From the NCBI RefSeq assembly GCF_006007885.1, contig NZ_VCRO01000003.1, positions 186,001 to 250,000 on the forward strand: a DNA stretch of 64,000 bases, given 5' to 3'. Under the pieces are notes generated by a model. The model saw only the letters and a program-made list of their open reading frames with translations, was not told the DNA's origin and did no database searches. Positions 41,738-51,569 of the stretch are shown piece by piece (the first letter of the stretch is position 1; each line of letters opens with the position of its first letter). A program made the position numbers and the translations under genes. The stretch comes from Alteribacter natronophilus. Lineage in GTDB: Bacteria; Bacillota; Bacilli; Bacillales; Salisediminibacteriaceae.

Positions 41738-43888
41738 TTGGAAATATCTCGCTTTACTACAGTGGATTTTGTCAGCCTCAGTCCTGATAATACCGTGGAG
41801 GAAGTCCTATCAACGTTTTTGGAGAAGAGAGTCGATATTGCATGCATTATGAATGATAATCAACTTGAAGGAGTGATTACAAAGTATTCTCTTTACCGGC
41901 TGCTTCTCAGGAAAAAAACTCTTGATCAAAACATAAAGCCCGAAATTATTAAAGATGTAATTAAAATTAATAAAGATATGAATCTTTACGAAGCAAGGGA
42001 TGTAATGGTAGAAGGAAAAGTCAGTCATGCAGTTGTCGTTGATAACAACGAAAAAGTGTTCGGTATTATGTCGAAGTCCGATCTTATAAGAGGTATAATG
42101 TCCGAAGCCGAAAATATTGCAAACAAAATGAGTTCTCTTATTGAAAACCTGAGAGATGCCGTTGTTTCCATTTCCACTAAAATGACAATCACTGCAATAA
42201 ATAAAGCAGCTGAGGAGATGTTCGGTGTTTCACGCTCTACTCTTCTTCATTCTTCTCTTTATCACCACCTTCCTGAATTCGTTCCCAGTGTATATAAAGT
42301 ACTGAAAGAAGAAACAGTTCTTGAATCCAGAAGAATTGAAGTAGCAGGCTTTACTGCCATCGTATCGATTATTCCGATAAAAAAATTCGGCGAACTGTCA
42401 GGGGTAATGATCGTATTAAGAGACGTTACTTCTTATGAGTCGATAGCCAGTGAACTGGAATCCACAAAAAGACTGAAAACGACCTTGGACTGTGCCCTGA
42501 AACTGACCTATGACGGTGTCGTCATTACAGACAGTGACAGGAAGATCACAATGGCCAATGATGGATTTCTCGATTTGTTCGGATTCCATTCGCAGGAAGA
42601 AGTCATCGGCTCCACCTTTTCAAAAGCTGCCCCTCAAATCCCTTTAAAAACAGGGGGTCAGTCGAGTGCTGAGGGAGAAGTTATTCAAATAGGACAAGTG
42701 AAGTGTATTTCTGTGCAAAACCCCATTATAAAAGACGGGAGAAATATAGGGTATATTCATAAAATCATCTATAAACATCTCGACCAGTGGAAAAGTCTGC
42801 TGAATCACATGGATAACCTTGAACACGAACTTTCGTATTACAGAGGGGAATTTTTAAAAGCTTCCAATCAGACAAGCCCCTTCTCACATATTGTTTCTGA
42901 AAGCTCCATCATGAACAAGGTAAAGAACGATGCCTATATTGCCGGACAGAGCTTTTCCACGGTATTGATTAACGGTGAAAGCGGGACAGGTAAAGAATTG
43001 ATAGCCGAGGGAATTCATAACGTATCAGGAAGACACGGTGCTTATATTAAAGTTAATTGTGCTGCCATTCCTGAGGAGCTCCTTGAATCTGAATTTTTTG
43101 GTTACGCTGAAGGTGCATTCACTGGAGCAAAAAAAGGGGGGAAACCAGGTAAATTTGAACTGGCTGACCGGGGTACTTTGTTTCTGGATGAAATTGGGGA
43201 CATGCCCATGTCGCTGCAGGCTAAACTTCTGAGAGTCCTGCAGGAACAGGAATTTGAAAAGCTGGGAGCAATTGAACCCACTTCCGTTGATGTCAGAATT
43301 ATTGCTGCTACAAATAAAGACTTGATTAACCTGATAAAAGAGGGCAGATTTCGGGAAGATCTTTATTACAGAATTAACGTCATTCACCTGACGATCCCCC
43401 CATTAAGGGACAGAACTCAAGACATTCCTCCCCTCTGTAAACATTTATTAAATAAAATCAACGCTAAAACCCAAAAAAACGTCCTCAGACTGACGCATGA
43501 GGCTGTTAATGCTTTACAGCAGCACAACTGGCCCGGAAACGTACGTCAGCTGGAAAACGTTCTTGAACGAGCCGTTCACTTCTGTACCGGTTTATCAATA
43601 GATAAACACGATCTTCCTGAAGATATTATTACTAAAGCTGTTAAAAATGAGAAAGATGAATTACTTACAATTAAAAATGAGAAAGATGAATTACTTACAA
43701 TTAAAAATGAAACAAAAAAACAATCTATGCATTCATTTGACGAAGCTGAAGTAGAGGTAATTATTAATGCTCTGAAAAAAACCGGTGGCAACAGAACTAA
43801 AGCTGCTAAACTTCTAAATATCAGCCGATCGAACCTATACCAGAAAATGAATAGATTAAATATCCAGGAACACTTCCATTACTCATAA
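41738..43888 (+). CDS. Sigma-54-dependent activator with CBS pair, PAS, AAA+ and Fis domains
   Basis: This is an enhancer-binding protein of 716 residues. Residues 1-120 form a CBS pair, which often senses adenine nucleotides or CoA derivatives. Residues 125-350 hold one or two PAS domains. Residues 380-620 are the AAA+ core with Walker A GESGTGKE, the sigma-54-contacting GAFTGA and [11 protein letters not shown] Fis-type helix-turn-helix closes the protein ([22 protein letters not shown]). The TTG start has GGGGG 7 bases upstream. It is divergent from the acyl-CoA operon, whose promoter it should activate. A 30-bp tandem duplication lengthens the linker before the HTH. Base composition looks more AT-rich than the flanking core genes. 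Confidence 0.93.
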   Translation: MEISRFTTVDFVSLSPDNTVEEVLSTFLEKRVDIACIMNDNQLEGVITKYSLYRLLLRKKTLDQNIKPEIIKDVIKINKDMNLYEARDVMVEGKVSHAVVVDNNEKVFGIMSKSDLIRGIMSEAENIANKMSSLIENLRDAVVSISTKMTITAINKAAEEMFGVSRSTLLHSSLYHHLPEFVPSVYKVLKEETVLESRRIEVAGFTAIVSIIPIKKFGELSGVMIVLRDVTSYESIASELESTKRLKTTLDCALKLTYDGVVITDSDRKITMANDGFLDLFGFHSQEEVIGSTFSKAAPQIPLKTGGQSSAEGEVIQIGQVKCISVQNPIIKDGRNIGYIHKIIYKHLDQWKSLLNHMDNLEHELSYYRGEFLKASNQTSPFSHIVSESSIMNKVKNDAYIAGQSFSTVLINGESGTGKELIAEGIHNVSGRHGAYIKVNCAAIPEELLESEFFGYAEGAFTGAKKGGKPGKFELADRGTLFLDEIGDMPMSLQAKLLRVLQEQEFEKLGAIEPTSVDVRIIAATNKDLINLIKEGRFREDLYYRINVIHLTIPPLRDRTQDIPPLCKHLLNKINAKTQKNVLRLTHEAVNALQQHNWPGNVRQLENVLERAVHFCTGLSIDKHDLPEDIITKAVKNEKDELLTIKNEKDELLTIKNETKKQSMHSFDEAEVEVIINALKKTGGNRTKAAKLLNISRSNLYQKMNRLNIQEHFHYS
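43642..43714 (+). repeat. 30-bp in-frame tandem duplication in the activator gene
   Basis: A unit starting TTAAAAATGAGAAAGATGAA occurs twice in tandem with a partial third start, encoding [10 protein letters not shown] twice. It lies between the AAA+ and helix-turn-helix domains and keeps the frame. Confidence 0.9.
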
Positions 43889-43903
43889 CATCATTTAAGC
43901 TAA

Positions 43904-43934
43904 TAAGCCACCTGTAAATCATGCAGGTGGCTTA
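43904..43934 (+). terminator. Hairpin after the activator gene
   Basis: TAAGCCACCTG pairs perfectly with CAGGTGGCTTA. There is no T-run, so it may be a weak terminator or an RNA-stabilising hairpin. Confidence 0.5.
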
Positions 43935-44050
43935 GCTGGGTCTGAATACAGAGTTTTCGAGGACCAGTAAGCTCTAAGCTTTCTCTGCAGACATAATGTA
44001 ATCACGGTCAGTATCTGCATCGACCTTCTTTCAGCGGCTGGTCTATAACA

Positions 44051-44087
44051 AAAAAGCATGCTGACCCAGCGGATCAGCATGCTTTTT
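44051..44087. terminator. Bidirectional terminator after minD
   Basis: AAAAAGCATGCTGA pairs perfectly with TCAGCATGCTTTTT, ending the mre-min run on the minus strand. No gene is apparent between it and the activator hairpin. Confidence 0.93.
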
Positions 44088-44103
44088 ATAAATTTATTTA
44101 CAA

Positions 44104-44904
44104 TCAGGCGCGCATACCGAAGAATTTTTTCACCTTCGTCAGCATGCCCTTGTCTTCATACAGGTTCAGTAAAGGGACAGACTCTCCGTTAATACGGCGG
44201 GCAATGTTGCGGTAGGCGATGGACGCTCTGCTTTTATTGTCCATGGCGATCGGCTCACCATCATTGGAAGCACGGATCACTTCGTCGTCATCTGCAACTA
44301 TGCCAAGGAGTTCAATAGCAAGAACAGAAACAATCTCGTCCACGTCTATCGCTTCGCCGTTTTTGACCATCTGGGGACGAATCCGATTTACAACGAGCCG
44401 GGGGGAGGATACGTGATCTTCTTTTTCAAGAAGGCCGATGATCCGGTCTGCATCCCGTACAGACGACTTTTCCGGTGTTGTTACAACGATGGCCTGGTCG
44501 GCACCTGCAACGGCATTTTTATATCCCTGTTCAATACCGGCAGGGCAGTCAATAAGAACATAGTCGTAATCCTGCTTCAGTTCGTCCACAAGCTTTTTCA
44601 TCTGGGCAGGTTTGACAGCAGACTTGTCCTTGGATTGTGCAGCAGGAAGCAGTGTCAGACTTTCAAAGCGCTTGTCTTTAATGAGCGCCTGGTGAAGCCG
44701 GCAGTCTCCTTTAACAACATCGACGAGATCGTAGATAATTCTGTTCTCCAGACCCATCACGACGTCCAGGTTTCTAAGACCGATATCCGTATCAACCAGA
44801 CAGACCCGTTTTCCATTAAGAGCAAGGGCGGTACCAATATTGGCGGTCGTTGTTGTCTTTCCGACACCGCCTTTTCCGGAAGTAATGACGATGGCCTCTC
44901 CCAT
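44104..44904 (-). CDS. minD: Septum site-determining ATPase MinD
   Basis: This is a ParA-like ATPase of 266 residues that recruits MinC to the membrane to block polar division. The deviant Walker A is SGKGGVGKTTTTANIG, switch motifs are VDTDIGLRNLD and IDCPAGIEQGY, and the C-terminus ends in a basic amphipathic membrane-targeting helix (MLTKVKKFFGMRA). AAAGGGGAG precedes the ATG. It follows minC, as in B. subtilis. Downstream, a terminator stands in place of spoIVFA. Confidence 0.98.
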   Translation of the reverse strand: MGEAIVITSGKGGVGKTTTTANIGTALALNGKRVCLVDTDIGLRNLDVVMGLENRIIYDLVDVVKGDCRLHQALIKDKRFESLTLLPAAQSKDKSAVKPAQMKKLVDELKQDYDYVLIDCPAGIEQGYKNAVAGADQAIVVTTPEKSSVRDADRIIGLLEKEDHVSSPRLVVNRIRPQMVKNGEAIDVDEIVSVLAIELLGIVADDDEVIRASNDGEPIAMDNKSRASIAYRNIARRINGESVPLLNLYEDKGMLTKVKKFFGMRA

Positions 44905-45002
44905 GTTGCGTCTCCCCTTTCATCCTGCATTAATCTTCTATGTGTAAATCTATTTTATCATGAAATGACAGGTGGATACTGTCATTTTTTCGAGCATTTC
45001 CG

Positions 45003-45695
45003 TTAGCCGATTCTCTCGTCTGTAATGCCGGGACGAATGATACCAGCTTTGCTGATTCGCTCAAGCTCCATCTGGTTCTCTCCGTTTACAAATGCACATT
45101 CCATGTCTTCTTCACCGGTACGTTCCTCACCTTCAGGAGGACGGCGGATGACGTCTGCAATGCGGAGCTGGGAGGGATTCATCTTGCCGGCACATATGAT
45201 CGCTTCCCTGTTTCCGTTCATGCCTGCGTGGGCGATCCCTCTAAGCGATCCGAGAACATAGATGTTCCCGCTGGCCTTAACGGTACCGCCAGGGTTGACA
45301 TCGCCAACCACGAGCAGATCACCCAGGACCTCGATAATCTGGCCGGACCGGACGACGCGGGCAAGCCGGCTAACCTGATTGTCAAGCCGCATCTCTTCTG
45401 CTTCGTGTTTGGTTATAACGTCTGTATCAATTGTATCAATGACTGCATGAATCTGCTCGGTAAACCGGTTCTGCAGCTGCTCAATCTGCTGCTCCTCCAG
45501 GTAGCGCTTACCGGTAACCAGCTTGATTTTCACCACGTTGGAATCGTTTTCCTGGGGCTGGGGACGCTCTGACAGTTTATCGGACAGTTCCTCCAGAATA
45601 TCGTCAAAGGCGCACTGGTCGTTCAGCACAAACGTCAGACCATCCTTCGTCCCCTTGATGATCACGTTCTGCTGTTTCACTTGTTTTTGAACCAT
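45003..45695 (-). CDS. minC: Septum site-determining inhibitor MinC
   Basis: This inhibitor of FtsZ assembly has 230 residues. The N-terminal FtsZ-binding domain (1-100) is followed by the beta-helix dimerisation domain with GDVNPGGTVKASGNIYVLGSLRGIAHAG, which is typical. AGAGGTGATAATAG precedes the ATG. It lies between mreD and minD in the conserved order. The C-terminal tail beyond the beta-helix is slightly longer than usual. Confidence 0.96.
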   Translation of the reverse strand: MVQKQVKQQNVIIKGTKDGLTFVLNDQCAFDDILEELSDKLSERPQPQENDSNVVKIKLVTGKRYLEEQQIEQLQNRFTEQIHAVIDTIDTDVITKHEAEEMRLDNQVSRLARVVRSGQIIEVLGDLLVVGDVNPGGTVKASGNIYVLGSLRGIAHAGMNGNREAIICAGKMNPSQLRIADVIRRPPEGEERTGEEDMECAFVNGENQMELERISKAGIIRPGITDERIG

Positions 45696-45753
45696 CTATT
45701 ATCACCTCTGGTACTGATATTGTGGAAGCTGATCTGCTGCCCGGAAGCACGGA

Positions 45754-46278
45754 TCAGATAATTTCATCTTTTCGTCTGTTTACAAGCAGAAGCCATTTTC
45801 GGATAAAATAGCCTGCTGCAATAAAGATCAGGCCATTAAACACGAACGTCGGTAAAAGCCTCTGATAAAGAAACAGATTGTGCGGCATATGCGCAAGCCC
45901 CATAAGGGAGTAAATACTGTATACAAAATATTCAAGCCCCACGATGGCAGCAAGAACGAGAAAAACTGTCATACCCATATTTTTCTGGACAAACGGGACG
46001 GTTACACTTACAAGGTAAATCGCAAGCGCCATTCCGAAACTGTATACCCCAAGGAGCGGGGAATAAATAATGTCGTAGAGAATACCAAAAACAATTGCAT
46101 AAGACAGGCCGATTCCCCGTCCCTGGAGAATCCCGGCAAATACAATTACTCCGAGTACCCAGCGGGGAACCATCGTATAGGCAAAACCGTATTGATCCGG
46201 TGCAAAGATCTGATAAACCGTACCTTCAAGGATGAACAGAACAAACAGGACAATGAAAACAGAATAACGTACCAGCAT
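45754..46278 (-). CDS. mreD: Rod shape-determining protein MreD
   Basis: This is a membrane protein of 174 residues with five to six helices and the MreD family pattern (GYFIRKWLLLVNRR at the end, RGIGLSYAIVFGILYDIIYSPLLGVYSF in the middle). It works with MreB and MreC in positioning side-wall synthesis. Its ATG overlaps the mreC stop codon, so the two are coupled. Confidence 0.95.
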   Translation of the reverse strand: MLVRYSVFIVLFVLFILEGTVYQIFAPDQYGFAYTMVPRWVLGVIVFAGILQGRGIGLSYAIVFGILYDIIYSPLLGVYSFGMALAIYLVSVTVPFVQKNMGMTVFLVLAAIVGLEYFVYSIYSLMGLAHMPHNLFLYQRLLPTFVFNGLIFIAAGYFIRKWLLLVNRRKDEII

Positions 46279-47159
46279 CAGCTGTCCTCTTCTTCCGGAT
46301 CAATTTCCGGCTCAAGTCCCGGAGCCTCACGTTCAACAACCATTACATGATTGAGGTGATTAAAGTCCGCTGACGGTTCAACGTACGCCTGCTGTGTGAG
46401 ACCGAATTCATCGTTTTCATAGTCAACGATTTCACCGATCACAAGCTCACTCGGAAATACGCCTCCGAGGCCTGACGTCACCACTGTCATCCCCTCTTCA
46501 AGTTCTGCGTCCATATCAATCTTTGTAAACTGGAGATAGCCTGTCTCGTCACTGATTCCTTCAATGAATCCGTAAATGGATTCTTCTCCGTCCACAAACG
46601 CGGAAATCCGGTTCGTGCGGTCCTGATCGGACAGGAGCTGTACAGTCGACGTAAGCTGGCTTACGTCCCGTACTTTCCCGATTAAACCTTTCGATGTAAT
46701 AACCGCCATATCCTCCTCAATACCGTGCCGGGCACCTTTATCGATGCCGATATACTCGTTCCACCGGTCAGGGGAACGGCTGATCATTCTTGCCGATCGG
46801 AGGGATGAGGCATTCAGGGCTGCCGATTCCTGCAGACCGAGGGAGGATTCCAGCTCCTCGTTCGTCCTTCTCAGTTCCGACAGTTCCACCTGAAGGGAGG
46901 CATAGTCATCGAGATGGGATTTTAATACTTTATTTTCTTCGTATACGGTCCGCATATCATTGATGGTCTCAAAGAAACCCGCTGCCAGATGAGCGGGTCT
47001 TGAGAAGGCAGACTGGACAAAACCGACACTGTCATGAAGCAGCTGCTCCGGCAGTGACATATCCCGCCTCTCACTCATGGAATAACCGATGAGTGCCACA
47101 AGTACAATGATGCAGACAAGCAGTACAATCAGTCGCTTGTTTGAAAAAATGGGAGGCAT
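46278..47159 (-). CDS. mreC: Rod shape-determining protein MreC
   Basis: This is a bitopic membrane protein of 293 residues: a short cytoplasmic start, one helix (residues 8-27), a coiled coil (about 65-110) and two beta-barrel subdomains. Family motifs are MISRSPDRWNEYIGIDKGARHGIEEDMAVIT and TSGLGGVFPSELVIGEI. It scaffolds the elongasome outside the membrane. The C-terminal tail is acidic (EPEIDPEEEDS). It lies 12 bases after mreB. Confidence 0.97.
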   Translation of the reverse strand: MPPIFSNKRLIVLLVCIIVLVALIGYSMSERRDMSLPEQLLHDSVGFVQSAFSRPAHLAAGFFETINDMRTVYEENKVLKSHLDDYASLQVELSELRRTNEELESSLGLQESAALNASSLRSARMISRSPDRWNEYIGIDKGARHGIEEDMAVITSKGLIGKVRDVSQLTSTVQLLSDQDRTNRISAFVDGEESIYGFIEGISDETGYLQFTKIDMDAELEEGMTVVTSGLGGVFPSELVIGEIVDYENDEFGLTQQAYVEPSADFNHLNHVMVVEREAPGLEPEIDPEEEDS

Positions 47160-47171
47160 TCGGACACCTAC

Positions 47172-48212
47172 TTACCCTTTCCGATTTGACCGGACGGTAA
47201 TACCCGCTTTTGAACGGAACAGATGAAGATTTTCAAGGGCACGTCCAGTACCGACAGCAACACAGTCCAGCGGGTCTTCAGCCACAAGAACCGGCATACT
47301 CGTTTCCTCGCTGAGCACTTTATCGAGGTGGCGGAGAAGCGCCCCGCCGCCGGTCATGACAATTCCCCGGTCCATAATGTCCGCAGCCAGTTCAGGAGGG
47401 CTCTGCTCAAGCGTGTCCTTCACAGCCTGGACAATGCTTGCCACTGTATCCTCAAGTGCACCTGCAATTTCCTCGGCAGTGATGGAAATGGTTTTCGGAA
47501 GGCCGCTTACAAGGTCACGTCCCCGGATTTCCATTTCTTCCGCCTCACCCTTATTGTCTGCAGAACCGATTTCAAATTTAATCGCTTCAGCTGTCCGTTC
47601 ACCGATCATTAGATTGTATGTTTTCTTCACATATTGGACGATATCATCATCCATTTCGTCACCGGCAATTCTGATCGACTGGCTCGTTACGATCCCGCCG
47701 AGGGAAATAATGGCCACTTCAGTCGTTCCTCCACCGATGTCCACGATCATGCTTCCTGTCGGTTCCCACACAGGAAGATCGGCACCTATTGCTGCTGCAA
47801 AAGGCTCCTCAATTGTATAGGCTTCGCGGGCTCCTGCCTGTTTAGTGGCGTCTTCCACAGCTCTTTTTTCCACAGCTGTAATCCCGGACGGCACGCAGAC
47901 CATTACGTTCGGCTTTCTTGTAAATATGGAGCGGTGACGGAGAGCCTGTTTAATAAAGTACTTCATCATTGTCGCAGTCGTATCAAAATCAGCGATGACA
48001 CCGTCTTTCATCGGGCGGATTGCCACGATGTTACCCGGCGTACGGCCGATCATGTTTTTCGCGTCATTTCCGACTGCTTCGATCGTACCGGAATCGGAGC
48101 GCGTCGCCACTACCGATGGTTCACGTACAATAACCCCTTTTCCCTTTACATATACAAGTGTGTTCGCCGTACCGAGGTCAATTCCCAAATCTTTCGAAAA
48201 ACCACCAAACAT
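47172..48212 (-). CDS. mreB: Rod shape-determining actin homologue MreB
   Basis: This bacterial actin of 346 residues guides cell-wall elongation. Actin-fold motifs are [17 protein letters not shown] (phosphate 1), [19 protein letters not shown] (phosphate 2) and [12 protein letters not shown] (adenosine). GAAGGGAG precedes the ATG. It is the first gene of mreBCD-minCD, and a promoter with an extended -10 lies in the 400-base gap upstream. Confidence 0.98.
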   Translation of the reverse strand: MFGGFSKDLGIDLGTANTLVYVKGKGVIVREPSVVATRSDSGTIEAVGNDAKNMIGRTPGNIVAIRPMKDGVIADFDTTATMMKYFIKQALRHRSIFTRKPNVMVCVPSGITAVEKRAVEDATKQAGAREAYTIEEPFAAAIGADLPVWEPTGSMIVDIGGGTTEVAIISLGGIVTSQSIRIAGDEMDDDIVQYVKKTYNLMIGERTAEAIKFEIGSADNKGEAEEMEIRGRDLVSGLPKTISITAEEIAGALEDTVASIVQAVKDTLEQSPPELAADIMDRGIVMTGGGALLRHLDKVLSEETSMPVLVAEDPLDCVAVGTGRALENLHLFRSKAGITVRSNRKG

Positions 48213-48334
48213 CTATGTATGCTCCCTTCATTTTTAAAAGATCACGTTTTATATCATGTCACTGTCGTGTTCCTGTTTTCATTTTATTTTAAACTGAAGC
48301 CGGTTTTGCTTACGAACCAGCCTGCCAAAGTTTT

Positions 48335-48343
48335 ATTATACCA
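48335..48343 (-). promoter_or_regulatory. Candidate extended -10 promoter of mreBCD-minCD
   Basis: On the minus strand TTGGTATAATA gives an extended -10 (TGGTATAAT), with a second TATAAT about 25 bases upstream. No good -35 is seen for either. The rest of 48213-48480 shows no gene. Confidence 0.5.
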
Positions 48344-48481
48344 AAACTCCCATCGTTAATTATACTCAAATTTTTCTCAGATGAGTAGCATTTTCAACGG
48401 GAGTTGTAAAATTCCTCACATAGTCCTTGAAGCTCATTGTCAATGTAACACGTACAAAAACGCTTTACCAGTGACGAAAGG

Positions 48482-48520
48482 GAAAAACACCGGCCCCCAC
48501 TGATGGGGAAAACCGGTGCT
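48482..48520 (-). terminator. Terminator of radC
   Basis: On the minus strand CACCGGTTTTCCCC pairs with GGGGGCCGGTG, followed by TTTTTCCC. Confidence 0.8.
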
Positions 48521-48613
48521 GTTCACATACATATTAGGCTGTCGAACGGCGGTTAACGGGCAGTCTGCACGGCACTGAGGGACTCCGTTATGCCGGATGC
48601 GTGCAGTAAAAAA

Positions 48614-49297
48614 CTACACGTACCCTTTTTCCTTGAGGGAGACAAACTGCTGGTCACCGATGATCACATGATCGAGAATCTCAATTCCCAGAACACTGCC
48701 GCACTCCACGAGCCGCTTTGTTACTTCGATGTCCTCCCGGCTAGGGGCTGCATCACCGCTGGGATGGTTGTGAAGACACACAATCGACGCTGCCGAGTAG
48801 CGGAATGCCTCCTTAAACACCTCCCGCGGGTGCACAATTGACGCGTTCAGGCTCCCGATAAAGACGGTGTGCCTGAAAATTACCTGATTTTTCGTGTTCA
48901 GATAGAGACATACGAAGTGCTCCTGCATCAGGTGACGCATATCATCCATCACGAAGTTAGCCACGTCTTCAGGGGAGCGGATCGCGTAGCGCTCCTCGGT
49001 TGGAAACCGGTGGATCCTCCGTCCAAGCTCAATAGCCGCTTTCAGCTGGACTGCTTTAGCATCGCCGATACCGTGAATATCGAGAAATTCCTTAATTGAA
49101 GCATCTTTAAGAAGCCTCAGTCCGTCGAAGTGACGAATCACTCTTCCTGACAGGGACAGCACCGATTCATCTTTAGTCCCGGAGCCGAGAATAAGGGCCA
49201 GAAGTTCCTGATTCGTAAGCGCCGATGGTCCTTCCTGCAGCATCCGCTCTCTCGGACGTTCGCTTTTCGGTACATCCCTGATCATCATTTCCGCCAA
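48614..49297 (-). CDS. radC: JAB-domain protein RadC
   Basis: This protein of 227 residues has an N-terminal helix-hairpin-helix (FLDIHGIGDAKAVQLKAAIELG) and a C-terminal JAB/MPN domain. The domain has the metal motif HNHPSGDAAPSREDIEVT and an upstream Glu. The historical link to DNA repair is weak and the biochemical role is unsettled. The TTG at 49297 has GAGGG 8 bases upstream; a GTG three codons earlier and an ATG three codons later are alternatives. Its place between maf and mreB is conserved. Confidence 0.94.
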   Translation of the reverse strand: MAEMMIRDVPKSERPRERMLQEGPSALTNQELLALILGSGTKDESVLSLSGRVIRHFDGLRLLKDASIKEFLDIHGIGDAKAVQLKAAIELGRRIHRFPTEERYAIRSPEDVANFVMDDMRHLMQEHFVCLYLNTKNQVIFRHTVFIGSLNASIVHPREVFKEAFRYSAASIVCLHNHPSGDAAPSREDIEVTKRLVECGSVLGIEILDHVIIGDQQFVSLKEKGYV

Positions 49298-49353
49298 TTT
49301 CGTCACCCTCTTTTTCGTGAATGACCGCGTTCACGGGTGACTTGCAAAGAGGT

Positions 49354-49926
49354 TTACGCCTGCCAGTTCACACCAAATTCCTTTAACACCCGGACGGTTC
49401 CTGCCAGGGGCAGTCCGACAATGGCAAAGTAATCTCCGGAAATCCTTTCAACGAGAACCGCACCGAGTCCCTGGATTCCGTAGCTTCCCGCCTTGTCAAA
49501 CGGTTCACCGCTATTGATATAGGTGTCGATCTCTTCGTCTGACAGAGGGTAAAAATACACGTCTGCTTTTTCATAAAAGGTTTTTCTCTTTCCGTCAGCC
49601 AGGACGGCCACACCGGTATAAACGCTGTGGGATGTGCCTGACAGCCGTTTCAGCATGCTCCTGGCATCGTCAGCATCCACAGGTTTACCAAGTACGTCGC
49701 CATCGATGGCCACGACAGTATCCGACCCGAGGACCACATGCTCAGGATGGTCACGGAAAACCGCCTCCGCTTTCTGTTCGGCAAGGGAAACGACGAGTTC
49801 TCCCGGGCTCAGGGCCGGGTCTGTCCATTCTTCAACATTACTGGAAATAGTCTGGAAGGGTATGTGTGCCTGCTCGAGGAGCTCCTTCCGGCGGGGGGAT
49901 TGTGAGGCAAGAATCAGTCTTGTCAT
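49354..49926 (-). CDS. maf: Maf nucleotide pyrophosphatase
   Basis: This house-cleaning pyrophosphatase of 190 residues acts on dTTP, UTP and modified nucleotides. Family motifs are LILASQSPRRKELLEQ at the start, VVLGSDTVVAIDGDVLGKP in the middle, and DKAGSYGIQGLGAVLVERISGDYFAIVGLPL near the end. CAGGAGG precedes the ATG. It opens the maf-radC-mreBCD-minCD run. In B. subtilis spoIIB and comC precede it; here aspA and repeats intervene. Confidence 0.97.
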   Translation of the reverse strand: MTRLILASQSPRRKELLEQAHIPFQTISSNVEEWTDPALSPGELVVSLAEQKAEAVFRDHPEHVVLGSDTVVAIDGDVLGKPVDADDARSMLKRLSGTSHSVYTGVAVLADGKRKTFYEKADVYFYPLSDEEIDTYINSGEPFDKAGSYGIQGLGAVLVERISGDYFAIVGLPLAGTVRVLKEFGVNWQA

Positions 49927-50023
49927 TGCGGGTTCCTCCTGACCGGCCAGCCGGTTCAGGTGTTAGAGGTAAAAATATCATACCATAAACCCTGAACCAA
50001 TTTAGCCATAAAATTTGTAAAAT

Positions 50024-50060
50024 CAGGCAGGAAAAATTGTGTGACAATTCTTCCTGCCTG
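50024..50060 (-). terminator. Hairpin terminator of aspA
   Basis: CAGGCAGGAA-AATT pairs with AATT-TTCCTGCCTG. On the minus strand it is followed by ATTTTAC, a modest T-run. Confidence 0.7.
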
Positions 50061-50144
50061 TACTTAAAAACTACTTATATTGAGGATTCGCTTCGCGCCT
50101 TACGCTCGCTTTCCGCGGCGATGCCGGCAAGCAGCGGTTGGTTC

Positions 50145-51569
50145 CTACTCACCGAAAAGCAGTTCTGAAGCGGCAATACCGGGTCTCGTCATCTCTTTCG
50201 GGTCGAGAATGCGGTCGAGCTCTTCTTTTGTAAGAATACCGCGTTCGGTGCAGATTGCCCGGACGCTCATGCCGGTGCTGATTGCCTCTTTGGCAATGCG
50301 CGCTGCTGTTTCATAGCCTACGTGCGGGTTGATGGCGGTGATAATTCCCACGCTTGTTTCAACCATGTCCCGGCACCGTTCAATATTCGCTGTAATACCG
50401 TCAACTGCAAATTCCCGGAACACACTGATTCCGTTCTGAAGGATCGTAAATGACTGGAGCAGGTTAAAAACAAGTACCGGCTCCATGACGTTAAGCTCAA
50501 GCTGTCCGGCTTCCGATGCCAGACTGATTGTATGGTCGTTGCCGATCACCTGAAAGGAAATCTGATTGACCACTTCGCACATAACCGGGTTCACTTTTCC
50601 CGGCATGATGGAAGAACCGGCCTGACGGGGCGGCAGGTTGATCTCGTTGAACCCTGTGCGCGGACCGGAACTCATGAGTCTCAGGTCATTGGCTATTTTT
50701 GATAAATTGATCGCAAGAATTTTCATGGCGCTTGAAAGCTGCGTGTAGGCATCCGTATTCTGCGTTGCATCCACGAGATCCTCGGCACTGTGAAACGGCA
50801 TGTTCGTATCTTCCGCTAGGTACTCGGTCACCTTGCTGATGTAGTCCGGCATGGCGTTCAGGCCGGTTCCCACAGCAGTTGCTCCCATATTGATTTCATA
50901 GAGAATATCAACGGAGTTCTGAATCCGTTTTAAATCCCTTGCAAGTACCCGCCGGTAGGAGCCGAACTCCTGGCCGAGACGTATCGGTACCGCATCCTGA
51001 AGGTGGGTGCGCCCCATTTTAATCACTTCGTCAAATTCCATCTCTTTCTTTTTCAGTGTCTCAATGAGGTCGTTGAGTGCTGTAATCAGTCCGCGGGAAA
51101 GGTTCAGACACGCAATATGTATCGCTGTCGGAAACGCGTCATTCGTGGACTGGGCCATGTTTACGTGGGTGTTCGGGCTCACTCTCATGTACTCGCCCTT
51201 CTTCCCCCCGAGTATTTCAATCGCCCGGTTTGCTATAACCTCGTTGGCGTTCATATTAAACGACGTCCCTGCGCCGCCCTGAATGCTGTCCACGATAAAA
51301 TGATCGTTAAACTTGCCTGCGATCACTTCATCCGAAGCTTCCATAACCGCCTGTGCGATTCTCGGGTTCAGTACACCAACCTCACGATTCGCACGGGCTG
51401 CCGCTTTTTTCACGTGACCGAATGCCCGGATCAGCTCTTCGTGCGGGGGATAGCCGGTAATCGGAAAATTCTCCTTCGCCCGTACGGTCTGAATCCCGTA
51501 ATAGGCATTGGCGGGAATCTCTTTTTCCCCCATCAGATCCCGCTCTGTTCTTACATTTTTATCTGTCAT
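50145..51569 (-). CDS. aspA: Aspartate ammonia-lyase
   Basis: This enzyme converts L-aspartate to fumarate and ammonia, 474 residues. It has the superfamily signature GSSIMPGKVNP with the catalytic Ser loop, TSFNMNANEVIANRA and MGRTHLQDAVPIRLGQEF. These distinguish aspartase-type from fumarase-type members (both share the fold), and the SPNTHVNMAQSTNDAFPT segment agrees. GGAAGGAATG precedes the ATG. It is a single-gene unit flanked by repeats on its 5' side. Fumarase activity is an unlikely alternative. Confidence 0.94.
   Translation of the reverse strand: MTDKNVRTERDLMGEKEIPANAYYGIQTVRAKENFPITGYPPHEELIRAFGHVKKAAARANREVGVLNPRIAQAVMEASDEVIAGKFNDHFIVDSIQGGAGTSFNMNANEVIANRAIEILGGKKGEYMRVSPNTHVNMAQSTNDAFPTAIHIACLNLSRGLITALNDLIETLKKKEMEFDEVIKMGRTHLQDAVPIRLGQEFGSYRRVLARDLKRIQNSVDILYEINMGATAVGTGLNAMPDYISKVTEYLAEDTNMPFHSAEDLVDATQNTDAYTQLSSAMKILAINLSKIANDLRLMSSGPRTGFNEINLPPRQAGSSIMPGKVNPVMCEVVNQISFQVIGNDHTISLASEAGQLELNVMEPVLVFNLLQSFTILQNGISVFREFAVDGITANIERCRDMVETSVGIITAINPHVGYETAARIAKEAISTGMSVRAICTERGILTKEELDRILDPKEMTRPGIAASELLFGE

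Noticed and set aside
43904-43934. Full intrinsic terminator after the activator gene
   Set aside because: The stem is perfect but there is no T-run on either strand, so it is kept only as a weak hairpin.
50145-51569. Fumarate hydratase class II
   Set aside because: The fold and the GSSxMPxKxN loop are shared, but the rest of the sequence resembles Bacillus aspartases more closely.
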